From a virus: DNA of 47,857 nucleotides. Of this stretch, positions 16,404 through 25,132 are shown piece after piece. Position numbers and translations under genes: made by a program. Location of the stretch: the IMG/VR virus record IMGVR_UViG_3300047673_000079, positions 1 to 47,857 of that record; one strand, given 5' to 3'. Each line of letters opens with the position of its first letter. Position 1 is the first letter of the stretch. The notes beneath the pieces are model-generated. The model worked only from the letters and a program-made list of their open reading frames with translations. It was not told the DNA's origin and did no database searches.

Positions 16404-16778
16404 TCAGCCTCCCGAGAACGGGATCAGCGCGCACTGCGCGGCCACGAATCCCTGCCCATACGTCGACCAGTCGCGCACGTTGACGACGGTGTATTGCCTG
16501 CCCTGCCACGTCACGACGTCGGCATCGAAGCCGGTTTTCCCGTCGATCAGTTGGAAGCGCGTGTGAATCGTGATCGAGCCGTCGATGCGCGCGCCGTCCG
16601 CGCCGCGCATCAGTTGATCGCCGGTGTCGTTCGTGACGACGCCGGAGAACGCCGAAACCGTCGGCGTGTTGACCGCCATGCCGTCATCGCCTACCGTCTG
16701 CGCGCTCCGCGTGCATGTCAGCGAGTTATCGACGAAATCCGGATCGGTCAGGAGGTCGGAGACGTCGAGTAGAGGCAT
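16404..16778 (-). CDS. Head closure / stopper-like connector protein
   Basis: A 124-residue protein, mostly beta: CTRSAQTVGDDGMAVNTPTVSAFSGVVTNDTGDQLMRGADGARIDGSITIHTRFQL, then WQGRQYTVVNVRDWSTYGQGFVAAQCALIPF. The size, the paired W-x-G-R-x-Y-x-V strand pattern and the location among connectors fit a head-tail stopper. It ends 2 bp before the neck gene begins. Confidence 0.75.
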   Translation of the reverse strand: MPLLDVSDLLTDPDFVDNSLTCTRSAQTVGDDGMAVNTPTVSAFSGVVTNDTGDQLMRGADGARIDGSITIHTRFQLIDGKTGFDADVVTWQGRQYTVVNVRDWSTYGQGFVAAQCALIPFSGG

Positions 16779-16780
16779 GG

Positions 16781-17263
16781 TCAGGTCTTTTTGCGGACCA
16801 CGTACGTGATCGAGTTTCGAAGCTGGCCTGTATCGACCAGCGTGTTCGTGCGAGTCACGCCACGCGCGACGCGCGCCGCGATCGTCGAATCAGCCAGTTT
16901 CGGCTGGATGTTGCTGTTGATCTTCGCGCGCGCCGCGTTCTGCCCGATGAGGCCCGCGGAGTGCAGCGTTTGATCCGCCTGATCCTGACCGTTCAGCGCA
17001 GCCTTCGCGCCCTTGCCAAGCCGGTCAGCGATGCGATCCTGCGCGTCGCGCACGCCAGGCACGAGGAACGGACGCGCCGGGATGTTCGCCGCCGGAGATC
17101 CGTTCTCTTGGATGTATCCGATCTGCGCATTGCTGATCGGCTCGCCATCCTTGCGCTCTGGCGCGCTGTCGGGGATTCCCACGAGAACGTCTTTCGTCGC
17201 GAGGTCGCTCACCGCCTTGATGACGGATGCGACGCGGTCGCGCGTGACCTTGACGCCGCTCAC
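16781..17263 (-). CDS. gp10-like head-tail joining protein
   Basis: A 160-residue basic protein with VLVGIPDSAPERKDGEPISNAQIGYIQENGSPAANIPARPFLVPGVRDAQ and C-terminal NTLVDTGQLRNSITYVVRKK. IGYIQENGSP-x-x-NIPARPFL and VDTGQLRNSIT are strongly conserved in HK97 gp10/Mu-G-like joining proteins. It overlaps the DUF4054 gene by 4 bp. Confidence 0.85.
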   Translation of the reverse strand: MSGVKVTRDRVASVIKAVSDLATKDVLVGIPDSAPERKDGEPISNAQIGYIQENGSPAANIPARPFLVPGVRDAQDRIADRLGKGAKAALNGQDQADQTLHSAGLIGQNAARAKINSNIQPKLADSTIAARVARGVTRTNTLVDTGQLRNSITYVVRKKT

Positions 17264-17643
17264 AATTGCATCCCGCCTGCGCCCATGAGGCGTGCCATGC
17301 CGAGAAAACGCGTGCCGTAGGAAGTGAGATTCCAGAAGCCCGCGTCGGCGAGGCTGGCCGCGCCAGTGTCGTAACTGGCGCTGACCTTGTCGACGGCTTT
17401 CGACGACATCGGCCCGGAGGATTGCCCCGGAATGCCGCCGCCTGCCGAAGCTTGCTGATCGCGCGCGGCGATCGCGAGGTGATGCGCCGTGACGAGCTCA
17501 ATCCCGATGTTGGTCAACTCGCCCCAGCGGCACTCGTTCACGAGCGACGCTCCAACCGTCAGCCACAGCGTGACCAGCGAATCGGGGAATCGCGTCGTGT
17601 CGGAGAACTCCGGGAAGTCGGATCGGAATTGATTGGCGTCCAC
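17260..17643 (-). CDS. DUF4054 head-tail adaptor
   Basis: A 127-residue protein starting MDANQFRSDFPEFSDTTRFPDSLVTLWLTVGASLVNECRWG and continuing ELVTAHHLAIAARDQ and a Ser/Gly-rich loop before YGTRFLGMARLMGAGGM. This is the DUF4054 pattern of the adaptor bound to the portal ring. It sits two genes after the major capsid protein, as expected. Confidence 0.87.
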   Translation of the reverse strand: MDANQFRSDFPEFSDTTRFPDSLVTLWLTVGASLVNECRWGELTNIGIELVTAHHLAIAARDQQASAGGGIPGQSSGPMSSKAVDKVSASYDTGAASLADAGFWNLTSYGTRFLGMARLMGAGGMQL

Positions 17644-17645
17644 GG

Positions 17646-17819
17646 TTAGCCTTTGGTCTTGGCGGTCTTCGTCTCCGGCTTCACGACTTGCGCGTGCGCC
17701 TGGACGAACCAGTGATTGGCGGTCGCGTCGTCCACGTCATGCTCGCCGGCCGCAAACTCGCGTTGCTGGCCGGCGGCATCGGTGAGAACGAACGGCTTCT
17801 CAACGATGATCTTCGCCAT
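17646..17819 (-). CDS. Small head-region protein, 57 residues
   Basis: A short gene starting MAKIIVEKPFVLT and ending with a Lys/Thr tail (KPETKTAKTKG). It begins 3 bp after the capsid gene stop and ends 3 bp before the DUF4054 start, so it fills the only gap in the head cluster. The pattern FVLTDAAGQQREFAAGEHDVDDATANHWFV resembles small head proteins encoded just after the capsid gene in related phages. The role is unknown. Confidence 0.82.
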   Translation of the reverse strand: MAKIIVEKPFVLTDAAGQQREFAAGEHDVDDATANHWFVQAHAQVVKPETKTAKTKG

Positions 17820-17821
17820 CG

Positions 17822-18853
17822 TCAGATACCGTCACGGTAGCCGATCGTCTCCGGATACACCACTTCCACCACGCCCAGACGGCCGAAATAGGTCGTCAAT
17901 TGGCGGATGTCGCGGTATTCCAGCGGCGTGCGCTGCAGCGGCACGAGCGGGAAGCGAACGCGCTCCGGATCCTTCGTGTACGCAACCATCCGGTTCGTGC
18001 TCGAAGTGCCGCGGCTCGTCAGCCACTTCGACGGCAGAATCTCCAGCGGACGGCCGTTGATGCTGTTCGACAGCGAGTTCATCTTCAAGAACTCGAGCAC
18101 GCTGATATTGCCGGCCGAGCTCACGAGCGTCGAGACGAGGCGCGAGTAGTTCAGCGGGTCGATAAGCAGACGATCCGGGCAAACGGCGTAAGCCGAGGCT
18201 GCCCACACGCTGTTCAAGAGCTCGTTGACGTCAGCGAGCTGCTGCGCCGCGGTCGCTGTGCCCCAGCCGCCCGTGACTGCGTTCGAGACGTTCGTCACAG
18301 CAGCGTTGTTGACGAGGCCCGTCACGCCGAGCACGGTGTCGCCGATGTAGACCTGCTCATCGACGTCCATGTTGTGCTTCAGGTTCATGCCGGCGAACTT
18401 CTGCTGATCCACCGGACGACCGAGCTTCTGAGCCGATTCCAGTTCCGGAATCGTCCAGCCGATCTGCATTGCCCAGAGGGTCAACGGGTTCGGCGTCTTG
18501 CCGATGTCCAGCGCGATGCCGGCGATTGCCGATGCATCCTTGCCGACCCACGACTTGCCGTTCGGCGATGCGCCACCGGCCGCCGCGAACGAGGAGTTCG
18601 TGAACGACGACGTTTCGTCGGCGATCGACACGTCTTCACGCAGGTCGATGTCGCGCGACCAGGTGACCGACGACAGCGGCATGTGCAGACGCTGATCGAG
18701 GCGTTCGAGTTCGCCGATCAGGAATGCGCCAGTGCTGTCGATCGTGCGGGAGTCGAACGTCAGCATGCTGTCGCGCGTGCGCGAGCGGGTGATGATCGAC
18801 GGCGCGCCAGCGATTGCCATTGCCATCGCCAGCGGTTTGATGATTTTGCTCAT
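17822..18853 (-). CDS. Major capsid protein (DUF2184 family)
   Basis: A 343-residue HK97-fold capsid subunit of the DUF2184 type. It carries FLIGELERLDQRLHMPLSSVTWSRDIDLREDV near the N-terminus, WAMQIGWTIPELESAQKLGRPVDQQKFAGMNLKHNMDVDEQVYIGD in the middle, and a C-terminal domain with RMVAYTKDPERVRFPLVPLQRTPLEYRD. The first 25 or so residues (MSKIIKPLAMAMAIAGAPS) look more variable and may be trimmed. It lies after the cement gene, with protease/scaffold further upstream. Confidence 0.92.
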   Translation of the reverse strand: MSKIIKPLAMAMAIAGAPSIITRSRTRDSMLTFDSRTIDSTGAFLIGELERLDQRLHMPLSSVTWSRDIDLREDVSIADETSSFTNSSFAAAGGASPNGKSWVGKDASAIAGIALDIGKTPNPLTLWAMQIGWTIPELESAQKLGRPVDQQKFAGMNLKHNMDVDEQVYIGDTVLGVTGLVNNAAVTNVSNAVTGGWGTATAAQQLADVNELLNSVWAASAYAVCPDRLLIDPLNYSRLVSTLVSSAGNISVLEFLKMNSLSNSINGRPLEILPSKWLTSRGTSSTNRMVAYTKDPERVRFPLVPLQRTPLEYRDIRQLTTYFGRLGVVEVVYPETIGYRDGI

Positions 18854-18867
18854 GTGGTGATGGCCCC

Positions 18868-19356
18868 TTAGATGTTGAAGGCGATTTCGACGTTGCCGTT
18901 CGCGTCGCCCGCGTTCATGAACGTCGCGCCGGTGATGGCGATCGTGTTGGTCGAGTCGGCCGCAGCTTCGATACCGCCGATCGGCTTTCCAGCACCCGCC
19001 GTTGCGACGCGCACATAAACCTGACTGCCGAGCGCCGGCGTGCCTGCGTTGTTCTTCACGGTCATGTACCCGCGGCGCAGGATGTCGGCCATGCCGGTCG
19101 TCGGCGGCGTCGACGTGCCGAGCGGGTCTTGCGACGACACGGTCGGATACGGCCGCACGAGCAGGCCGTAGACGACGGCAGCCGTGTCACCAGCGCCCAC
19201 CGGTACGAACTTGCCGCTCGACACCTTGCCGAACAGGCCGTAGCCGGGGAAAGCCGAAGCCGAGTTCAGAACGCCCGGCTCGACGGTTGCTTGCGACTGG
19301 CGCGAGATGTCGCCAGGGATGCCCGAAGGCATGCGGAACAGAATTGCGTTGCCCAT
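18868..19356 (-). CDS. Capsid cement/decoration protein
   Basis: A 162-residue protein starting MGNAILFRMPSGIPGDISRQSQATVEPGVLNSASAFPGYG and containing VVYGLLVRPYPT and MADILRRGYMTVKNNAGTPALGSQVYVRV. This is the pattern of the structural cement proteins encoded just before DUF2184 capsids. It probably binds the outside of the shell. ATG 19356 is chosen over a longer open frame because it starts the conserved domain 12 bp after the previous gene. Confidence 0.85.
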   Translation of the reverse strand: MGNAILFRMPSGIPGDISRQSQATVEPGVLNSASAFPGYGLFGKVSSGKFVPVGAGDTAAVVYGLLVRPYPTVSSQDPLGTSTPPTTGMADILRRGYMTVKNNAGTPALGSQVYVRVATAGAGKPIGGIEAAADSTNTIAITGATFMNAGDANGNVEIAFNI

Positions 19357-19367
19357 TAGGCTTCTCC

Positions 19368-20093
19368 TTACTTGGCGGACCGATCGGCCCAGTATTCGCG
19401 GTTGCGTTGGTTGATGTCGGCGACGGTCGAGCGCTTGCCGAAGTCTTTCGTCGGAGCAGCCGATGCGTGTGCGCCGCCGTTGTTCTGCGCTTTCATCAGT
19501 TCCGAAGCGCCCATGAACGTGGCGTTGACCAGCGCGACGGGCATCTTCTCGAAGTCCGCCGTCTTGCCGCCGATGAACGGGGCGATCGCCGCGCGACCTG
19601 CGTCGGTCTGATACGCGAGGTCGAGCGCCTTGCGTTGGCACTTGCAGAGCGATGTAGCCTGGTCGGCGGTGCTCGCCTTCGAGTCGAGCGTCGGCAGTTT
19701 GATGCCCGGCGAGAGGATCTCGGCGCGCGAGAGGATCGTCTTCGCGGAGTCGCCGGTATAGAGATCGACTTCCGACTGGTTCAGCTTGCCAGCCTGTTCA
19801 GCCTCGAGGATGTCGTCGCCAGTTTCCGACTGCTCTTCTTCCTCGTCTTCGTCGTCGCCGTCAGCGTCCTTGGCTTGCGCCTTGACGAGCGTCGCGAGCG
19901 AGGCGAGGAGCGCGTCTTGCGCTTCCATGCGCTTCATCAGCGTCTTGAGCAGAGCGGCGTCGCCGGTCTTTTCCTTCTTCTCTTCGAGCTCCTCCGACTC
20001 TTCGTCGTCGGTCTCTTTCTTCTCCTCCATCTCGGCTTCCGCGTCCTTCATCAGGGCGCGCAGCTTGTCGAGAAACGTGGGTTTCTTCTTCAT
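19368..20093 (-). CDS. Nested scaffold product from an internal in-frame start
   Basis: An in-frame ATG at 20093 (MKKKPTFLDKLRALMKDAEAEMEE) is preceded by AAGGAACTTGAC, a good ribosome-binding site. It falls exactly where the protease domain ends and the acidic scaffold domain begins, and would give a separate 241-residue scaffold, as in lambda C/Nu3. This is inference from start signals and domain boundary. Confidence 0.55.
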   Translation of the reverse strand: MKKKPTFLDKLRALMKDAEAEMEEKKETDDEESEELEEKKEKTGDAALLKTLMKRMEAQDALLASLATLVKAQAKDADGDDEDEEEEQSETGDDILEAEQAGKLNQSEVDLYTGDSAKTILSRAEILSPGIKLPTLDSKASTADQATSLCKCQRKALDLAYQTDAGRAAIAPFIGGKTADFEKMPVALVNATFMGASELMKAQNNGGAHASAAPTKDFGKRSTVADINQRNREYWADRSAK

Positions 20094-20627
20094 GTCAAGT
20101 TCCTTATCGCCTATGGCGCAGCGGCTGCCGCACCGACCGCGCTCTACGAGCGCAACGTGATTGCCAACAATTTCGCGCTGCACTCCGCGCCCTGGCTCTA
20201 CCTGCTCATACCCCGCGTCGTATCCGCACGAAACCTCGCGCAGACCGGCGCGCACATCATCGATTGCTTTCTGGTTCGTCAGCATCAGATCCGCGAGCAG
20301 CAGATCGTTCTCGATACCAGTGCCGCGGCGCACGTTCATCACGGTGCCGACAGCGAGTTGATTCCAGTTCGACGGGTTCACGAAGTCGTCGGGGTGATCC
20401 ATCGTCACCGCCGCGCCTTCGAAACTCGCGATCGTCTCCGGGCGGAACACTTCGGCGGCATCGCGCGACACGCGGATGAGGCCGTCGCGGCTCGGCTCGA
20501 CCGGCACTTCACCGGCGCCGTAGAGCATTTCTCCAGTCCGCGCGATCGGGACGTCATGGCACACGAGGAATCCGGACGGCGTCACGGACTGCTTCGGACC
20601 GAGTGTTTCGACGGTGTAAAAGCGCAT
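19368..20627 (-). CDS. Prohead protease/scaffold fusion (DUF2213)
   Basis: A 419-residue protein. The N-terminal 175 residues are the DUF2213 protease-like domain (GEMLYGAGEVPVEPSRDGLIRVSRDAAEVFRPETIASFEGAAVTMDHPDDFV, LREVSCGYDAGYE, QREIVGNHVALVERGRCG). The MDHP histidine and the conserved Ser-Cys segment are probable active-site parts. The rest is a very acidic helix (long Glu/Asp runs, about 195-280) followed by a conserved tail, as in scaffolds. It sits between Mu-F-like and cement genes. Confidence 0.87.
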   Translation of the reverse strand: MRFYTVETLGPKQSVTPSGFLVCHDVPIARTGEMLYGAGEVPVEPSRDGLIRVSRDAAEVFRPETIASFEGAAVTMDHPDDFVNPSNWNQLAVGTVMNVRRGTGIENDLLLADLMLTNQKAIDDVRAGLREVSCGYDAGYEQVEPGRGVQREIVGNHVALVERGRCGSRCAIGDKELDMKKKPTFLDKLRALMKDAEAEMEEKKETDDEESEELEEKKEKTGDAALLKTLMKRMEAQDALLASLATLVKAQAKDADGDDEDEEEEQSETGDDILEAEQAGKLNQSEVDLYTGDSAKTILSRAEILSPGIKLPTLDSKASTADQATSLCKCQRKALDLAYQTDAGRAAIAPFIGGKTADFEKMPVALVNATFMGASELMKAQNNGGAHASAAPTKDFGKRSTVADINQRNREYWADRSAK

Positions 20628-20628
20628 A

Positions 20629-21378
20629 TCAGTCTGGAATGACCGGTTCCGGATAACACCGGCAGTTGTAGATCTGGCCGGCGTGCGTGACCGTGCCATC
20701 GGACAGCCGCGGCGGCGTATCCCATCGCACGTATTTGCCGTTCATCTCGCGGTGCGAGTGGCGCACGTCCGAGTCGTTCGACGTCCGCCAGATGTAGCCT
20801 TCCGAGCCGATGTGCTCGGCGCGCGCCTGCGTCAGCACTGAGGCCGTGCGGGCGACCTCGGTCCGCGCGATCAGGTTGGCGCGGTTCTTCGAGACCAGGC
20901 CCGAGCGCTGGATCTCTTTCGAGATCTCCTTCGCGCGCGTGCTGTCCTCGATGCCTTTCAGCGTCAGGTCGTGCACGCGCTGCGCGGCGTCGAGCGGCAG
21001 GCTCTTGATCAGCGTCACCTGTTCGGCGAGCAGCGCGCGCATGATCTCGCCGGTCGGCGCCGTGCGCAGTTCATCGCGCAGCGCGCGCGACATCTCTTTC
21101 GCCTGCTCAGCCCACGCGGCCTCATCGCGCCGGTTGACGTCGAAAAGCATGCGCGCGGCGGTCGCCTCGGCCCACGGCGTGAGCGCTTCGGCGTAGCGCC
21201 GCAGCATGTCGGTCATCGTCGGCACGACGGACGGATCGCCCGGCGGGAAGCCGTTGATCAGATCGCCGATCTGTTGCGCGACGCGGCGCAGCTTCAGCGC
21301 GTATTGCGTTTCCGCTCTACGCGTTTGCGGCTGGCTGCTTCGGCTCCGGCTGCGTTTCTTGTCCTGCGTTCGGATCAT
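20629..21378 (-). CDS. Mu gpF-like head morphogenesis protein
   Basis: A 249-residue protein. The C-terminal domain (RANLIARTEVARTASVLTQARAEHIGSEGYIWRTSNDSDVRHSHREMNGKYVRW, then GQIYNCRCYPEPV) is the phage Mu protein F/SPP1 gp7 module with its conserved RTE, SDVRHSH and CRCYP segments. It acts as a minor head protein during capsid assembly. Its start lies inside the portal gene (62-bp overlap), and the N-terminus is Arg/Ser-rich. Confidence 0.9.
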   Translation of the reverse strand: MIRTQDKKRSRSRSSQPQTRRAETQYALKLRRVAQQIGDLINGFPPGDPSVVPTMTDMLRRYAEALTPWAEATAARMLFDVNRRDEAAWAEQAKEMSRALRDELRTAPTGEIMRALLAEQVTLIKSLPLDAAQRVHDLTLKGIEDSTRAKEISKEIQRSGLVSKNRANLIARTEVARTASVLTQARAEHIGSEGYIWRTSNDSDVRHSHREMNGKYVRWDTPPRLSDGTVTHAGQIYNCRCYPEPVIPD

Positions 21379-22765
21379 CGGGATTCATCTCAGTCAGATC
21401 CGGCAGTTCGTCGTCGGCTTCTTCGATCATCTCGTCGTCGATGCTCGACCAGACGCCGCTTACCTCGCTGGACTGGCGCAACTCTTTCAGCGCCGTCTGC
21501 TGGCTGATCAGGCCGCTGTCGTATGCCTTCGTGACCGTGTCGGTGTTCTTCTGCGCGACGTCGGCCTTCTCGGTGTCGGAAAGCTGCCAGAGCGGATTGA
21601 ACGAAAACTGAAAATCCTTCGGCGGCTTGATGCCGAGCTCGGAGCGCACGATGACGTCGAGCAGGCGCGTGAGCGGAAGACGGAGCCGTCGTTCCTGCTG
21701 CTGCTTGATGTTGTCGTAGTAGTTGCGGATGTCCGCGTCGCCGGTCGCGCTTAGGCCCGCCGGAGACTGGCCGAACAAGCGAACCAGCGGAATACCGGTC
21801 GCACCCGAAAGCTGCTGGCCGAACTGCAGAAGCACGTTGTCGAGGCCAGAGAACGAATACTGATGCGATTCGAACTTGTCCTTCGCGTCGATGAGAGTCA
21901 TACCCTCGTTCGACTGGAATCGCCGGATCATCTCGACGTTCTTCAGCAGCGCCTCGAGCGCGGGGCCGCCCATGCCGATCAATTCGCGGAGGCTATCGAC
22001 CGACAGCGTGCGGAGATGCGCCTTGTAGACGAGCTGCGCAGCGCCGGCCGTCGTGCTGTCGAACGCGATCAACCGATCGAACAGGCGCTCGATGGTCGAC
22101 TGCCCCCACAGGTTTTCGCTGATCTTCTGCCAGTAAGGCAGTTCGACGCCGTCGAGCCGGATCACGCGGCTGTAGTGGATGCGCTGACGCGCGAGCGCCA
22201 TCGAATCCGCGACGATGTCATAGAACTTCGGCTTGCCGAGATCCGGGCCGAGATCCGTCACCAGGTCGTTCAGCGTCGGCTGGATCAGCCAGCGGTCGAG
22301 CACGAGAATGCCCTTGAACTGATCAGGAGCAATCGAGTCCGGATTCAACGGCGTGCGCATGTTCTGGCCGTCGATCAGCATCACACCGATAGCGCCGCCG
22401 TACAGGCGCGACCATTTCGTCGTGTCGTTGATGCTGTCCCACAGCGCCATGCGCTCGAACGCCGCATGCACGACGCTTTTCTGCTCGGGAGCGAGGCCAG
22501 CCTTGATCTCGACGCCGGCACGCGTCATGTCGTCGGCGACGACGTCCACGACTGCGCCAACCACCCACGACGAGCGATACATCGCCTCCAGCAAAACACG
22601 ATTCCGACTGATGAAGTCAAAGCTGTATCCCGAGCCGGACGTCTGGTTGTTCGTGCCGTATCCGACGCGCGCTTCGAAGTTCTGGAAGCTGTCGCCGGCC
22701 ACCCATCGCTTGGCGCTTTCCACCTTCGCCGCCCGCGCGACAGTATTTCCTCGTTTGCGTGTCAT
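21317..22765 (-). CDS. Portal protein (DUF1073/gp6-like)
   Basis: A 482-residue portal subunit. Landmarks are YRSSWVVGAVVDVVADDMTRAGVEI, WSRLYGGAIGVMLIDGQ, LVLDRWLIQP, SRVIRLDGVELPYWQ and LFGQSPAGLSATGDADIRNYYDNIKQQQE, all characteristic of this family. The C-terminus is acidic and Pro-rich. ATG 22765 is preferred over the GTG at 22789 because AAGGA lies 10 nt before it and nothing comparable precedes the GTG. Confidence 0.92.
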   Translation of the reverse strand: MTRKRGNTVARAAKVESAKRWVAGDSFQNFEARVGYGTNNQTSGSGYSFDFISRNRVLLEAMYRSSWVVGAVVDVVADDMTRAGVEIKAGLAPEQKSVVHAAFERMALWDSINDTTKWSRLYGGAIGVMLIDGQNMRTPLNPDSIAPDQFKGILVLDRWLIQPTLNDLVTDLGPDLGKPKFYDIVADSMALARQRIHYSRVIRLDGVELPYWQKISENLWGQSTIERLFDRLIAFDSTTAGAAQLVYKAHLRTLSVDSLRELIGMGGPALEALLKNVEMIRRFQSNEGMTLIDAKDKFESHQYSFSGLDNVLLQFGQQLSGATGIPLVRLFGQSPAGLSATGDADIRNYYDNIKQQQERRLRLPLTRLLDVIVRSELGIKPPKDFQFSFNPLWQLSDTEKADVAQKNTDTVTKAYDSGLISQQTALKELRQSSEVSGVWSSIDDEMIEEADDELPDLTEMNPDDPNAGQETQPEPKQPAANA

Positions 22766-22807
22766 GTAAGAAAAATCCTTGCTTGCCACGCGGGAGGCGT
22801 CAGCATG

Positions 22808-24403
22808 TTATCCGTTGAGCCGCGACCAGATGTCGAGCGATCGCGCGGCAGGCTGATAGGCAATCATCACGGCGTCAGCCAAGTTTGGCGACTTCGTACC
22901 GTCGGGCTTCTTGTCGATCTGCACCTTTCCGACGCCGTTGATCGTGTAGGTCGGCTGCGACAGCTCCATGATCAAGGCCGAAAGTTCGGGAAGGTCCGAG
23001 CGGATCGAGATGATCGCGTCAGGGTCGTATGGCATGCCCTCAACCACGGCGCGATACGTCTCTTGGAAGCGCATGCGCAATGACCACCAGGCTTGTGCCT
23101 TGGCGTTCAGGAAGAAGTCCTTGTTCTTGCGCTTCGGGACCATCTCGCCTTCGGGATCGTGCGCCGCGCCGGAACCTCGGAACGGCTCTACTCTCACCAT
23201 GCGATGCCCCGCTTCGCGCCGCTTCTCGTTGATCTCGCGAGAGTCGCCGCGCACGCCAGCGCCCAAGCCATCGGCGTCGTAATCGAACACTTCGTATTCG
23301 CGCTCGTCGCAGATCGCAAACGTCTTGATGACAGTCTGGTAGATGTCGCCACCCTTCCCAGACCACGACTGGAGGAACTCAAGCAGAACGCCGTGCCGGC
23401 CGGCGAAGGCGTTCTTGTCGATGCCCTCATCGGCGACGTCCAAGCCACCGCGACGCGCGCCGGTCGGCTCGATGCCGAGCTTCACGTGAGCATCGATTGC
23501 AGCCTGCACCCACGCGGACGGAATGACGACACCCTCGACCGATGCCGAGTAGTTGATGTCGATTTCCTGCGCGACGGTGACGGCGTCGAGCTCGTTGACC
23601 TGCTTCTGATACCACGCCTCGTCCTTGCGCGGATCGTCGCGCCAGTGGAACGTGAAAACCTTGATCTTCCCGCCGAAACGCTTTTGCGCGAACGGGTTCC
23701 CCATGCCGTTCGGCGTGGAGATGTCCTGTCGGCAGTTGGTTGTCTGCGACAGGGACGCGTCGACGAGCATCGGACGTTCAAGAAACGCTGACTCGTCAAC
23801 AATGTAGAAGCTCGATCGGTCGCCGCGGCCGATGCCGTCGCCGGACTCGCCGGTGATCGTCGAATCGGTGTCTGGGAACATGATGCGCATGTGCGGCGCA
23901 TGCTTGTTGATGTCCCAGCTGCCGCGAAACTCCGGCGGAAGCATCTGAAGGAACATCCGCGCCTTCCAGAACAGTGACTTCGGCGCGCCGATCTTGTCGA
24001 CGTATTCCTCTTTGCGCGAGCCGAATCCGGCCACCACGCCGCGATTGAACAGGCAGACCGAATCTGCCAGTGCGATCGTAAGCCACGACATTCCCATGTC
24101 GCGCGTCTTTTCGGTGATGCCCGGCTCTTGCTGCCTCCAGCGTTCCATGAACCAGACAATCCACTCTTCCTGTTTCGGGAAAAGCAAAAAGGGGATGCTG
24201 GCCGGAAGGTTGCGTTCGACGTTACGCGGATCGAACGTCATGCCCCAGTCGATGATGAATTGGGCCGGGTTGTCCTTGTAGAACGTCCTCAGCGCTGGCA
24301 GCGCGCCGGGATTTGCGCGAATGCGCTGCAACCGCTCCGCTCGCCACTCGAACACCTGCACATAGTCAGGGTTGCGGAAGTCAAACGGAAACGGGATTGG
24401 CAT
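22808..24403 (-). CDS. terL: Terminase large subunit
   Basis: A 531-residue packaging motor. The ATPase domain shows an adenine-binding segment ([11 protein letters not shown]), a Walker A-like [10 protein letters not shown] (about residues 98-107) and Walker [10 protein letters not shown] (about 198-206). The RNase H-like nuclease domain shows the acidic residues expected in [26 protein letters not shown] and [12 protein letters not shown]. It follows terS by 1 bp. Confidence 0.95.
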   Translation of the reverse strand: MPIPFPFDFRNPDYVQVFEWRAERLQRIRANPGALPALRTFYKDNPAQFIIDWGMTFDPRNVERNLPASIPFLLFPKQEEWIVWFMERWRQQEPGITEKTRDMGMSWLTIALADSVCLFNRGVVAGFGSRKEEYVDKIGAPKSLFWKARMFLQMLPPEFRGSWDINKHAPHMRIMFPDTDSTITGESGDGIGRGDRSSFYIVDESAFLERPMLVDASLSQTTNCRQDISTPNGMGNPFAQKRFGGKIKVFTFHWRDDPRKDEAWYQKQVNELDAVTVAQEIDINYSASVEGVVIPSAWVQAAIDAHVKLGIEPTGARRGGLDVADEGIDKNAFAGRHGVLLEFLQSWSGKGGDIYQTVIKTFAICDEREYEVFDYDADGLGAGVRGDSREINEKRREAGHRMVRVEPFRGSGAAHDPEGEMVPKRKNKDFFLNAKAQAWWSLRMRFQETYRAVVEGMPYDPDAIISIRSDLPELSALIMELSQPTYTINGVGKVQIDKKPDGTKSPNLADAVMIAYQPAARSLDIWSRLNG

Positions 24404-24404
24404 T

Positions 24405-25049
24405 TCAAGAATTCATCAGAAGCGCGTATTGCTTGGCTGCCTCGATCGGGTCAACTGCAGTGAACTGCTTGGGATCGCTGTTTCCGCCGGTCGGCTCATT
24501 GCCTACTCCGTACGCTTCACGCTCCAATCCGACGAGCGTCTTCAGCGTGTCGCTCAGCTTCTTCATGCTGTCGATGCGGCCGACGCTCGAAATGACGCGC
24601 TGATACACGTCGTTGCGCTTGTCCTGCCCCTTGTCATCGTCGCTGCGGAGGAAGTTTCCGAGTTCCTCGAACAGTTCGATGTTGTCGGTCGCGATCTCCA
24701 ACTCGCCGAGCAGCGACATCGCTACCTTGCGAGCGCGTGAAATGTCCTTGCGGTGCGCCAGCCGAATGTCGGCGATGACCTTGGCGTTCGCCTCGACGAT
24801 TACAGCGTCCGAAGGCGCGTTTTCCGTGCGTACCTCGGTGCGTACCTCTGAGGTGCGTACCAGTGCCTCAGCCTTATCCTGTATGCGTTTGGAGAGATCT
24901 CGCTGCCAGTCGTCACGCTTTGCGCGCTTGCGAATCGCACCCTCGGTGAGTCCGTGCGTTCCAGCGATCTCCCGCACCGACAGAATGCCGGCCCGGTAAT
25001 CCGCTTCGATGCGCTCCCAGTCCGGCGCGGCCTTCTTTTGCTGCGCCAT
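24405..25049 (-). CDS. terS: Terminase small subunit with N-terminal HTH
   Basis: A 214-residue protein. Residues 10-50 form a helix-turn-helix ([36 protein letters not shown]), and the C-terminal part is helical and likely oligomerises ([23 protein letters not shown]). It recognises viral DNA and feeds it to TerL. Codons for residues about 63-75 contain three GTGCGTACC repeats that could be its own pac target. Confidence 0.88.
   Translation of the reverse strand: MAQQKKAAPDWERIEADYRAGILSVREIAGTHGLTEGAIRKRAKRDDWQRDLSKRIQDKAEALVRTSEVRTEVRTENAPSDAVIVEANAKVIADIRLAHRKDISRARKVAMSLLGELEIATDNIELFEELGNFLRSDDDKGQDKRNDVYQRVISSVGRIDSMKKLSDTLKTLVGLEREAYGVGNEPTGGNSDPKQFTAVDPIEAAKQYALLMNS
24826..24861. 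repeat. Three GTGCGTACC direct repeats inside terS (pac/cos candidate)
   Basis: GTGCGTACC occurs at 24826-24834, 24838-24846 and 24853-24861. Copies 1 and 2 extend to GTGCGTACCTC. The repeat encodes the S-EVRT-EVRT stretch of TerS. Many phages place the packaging recognition site within or beside terS, so the cluster is a reasonable pac candidate; the repeat itself is directly visible, the function is inferred. Confidence 0.5.
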
Positions 25050-25060
25050 ATCGAATTCTC

Positions 25061-25092
25061 AAAAAGAAACGCCCCGGCGATGAGCCGGGGCG
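25061..25092 (-). terminator. Intrinsic terminator directly upstream of terS
   Basis: Minus-strand CGCCCCGGC-TCATC-GCCGGGGCG followed by TTTCTTTTT: a 9-bp stem with U-rich tail. It lies between the 107-residue hypothetical gene and terS. With the terminator at 25784-25820 it blocks entry into the structural genes unless transcription is antiterminated. Confidence 0.82.
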
Positions 25093-25132
25093 CGAATCCC
25101 TCATCTAAGGGGGAGGAGACACGGGGACGTGT

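Noticed and set aside
19002-20642. 546-codon plus-strand frame with hydrophobic Leu/Phe runs opposite the protease/scaffold gene
   Set aside because: The Leu/Phe/Ser runs are the antisense image of the Glu/Lys-rich scaffold; not membrane segments of a real protein.
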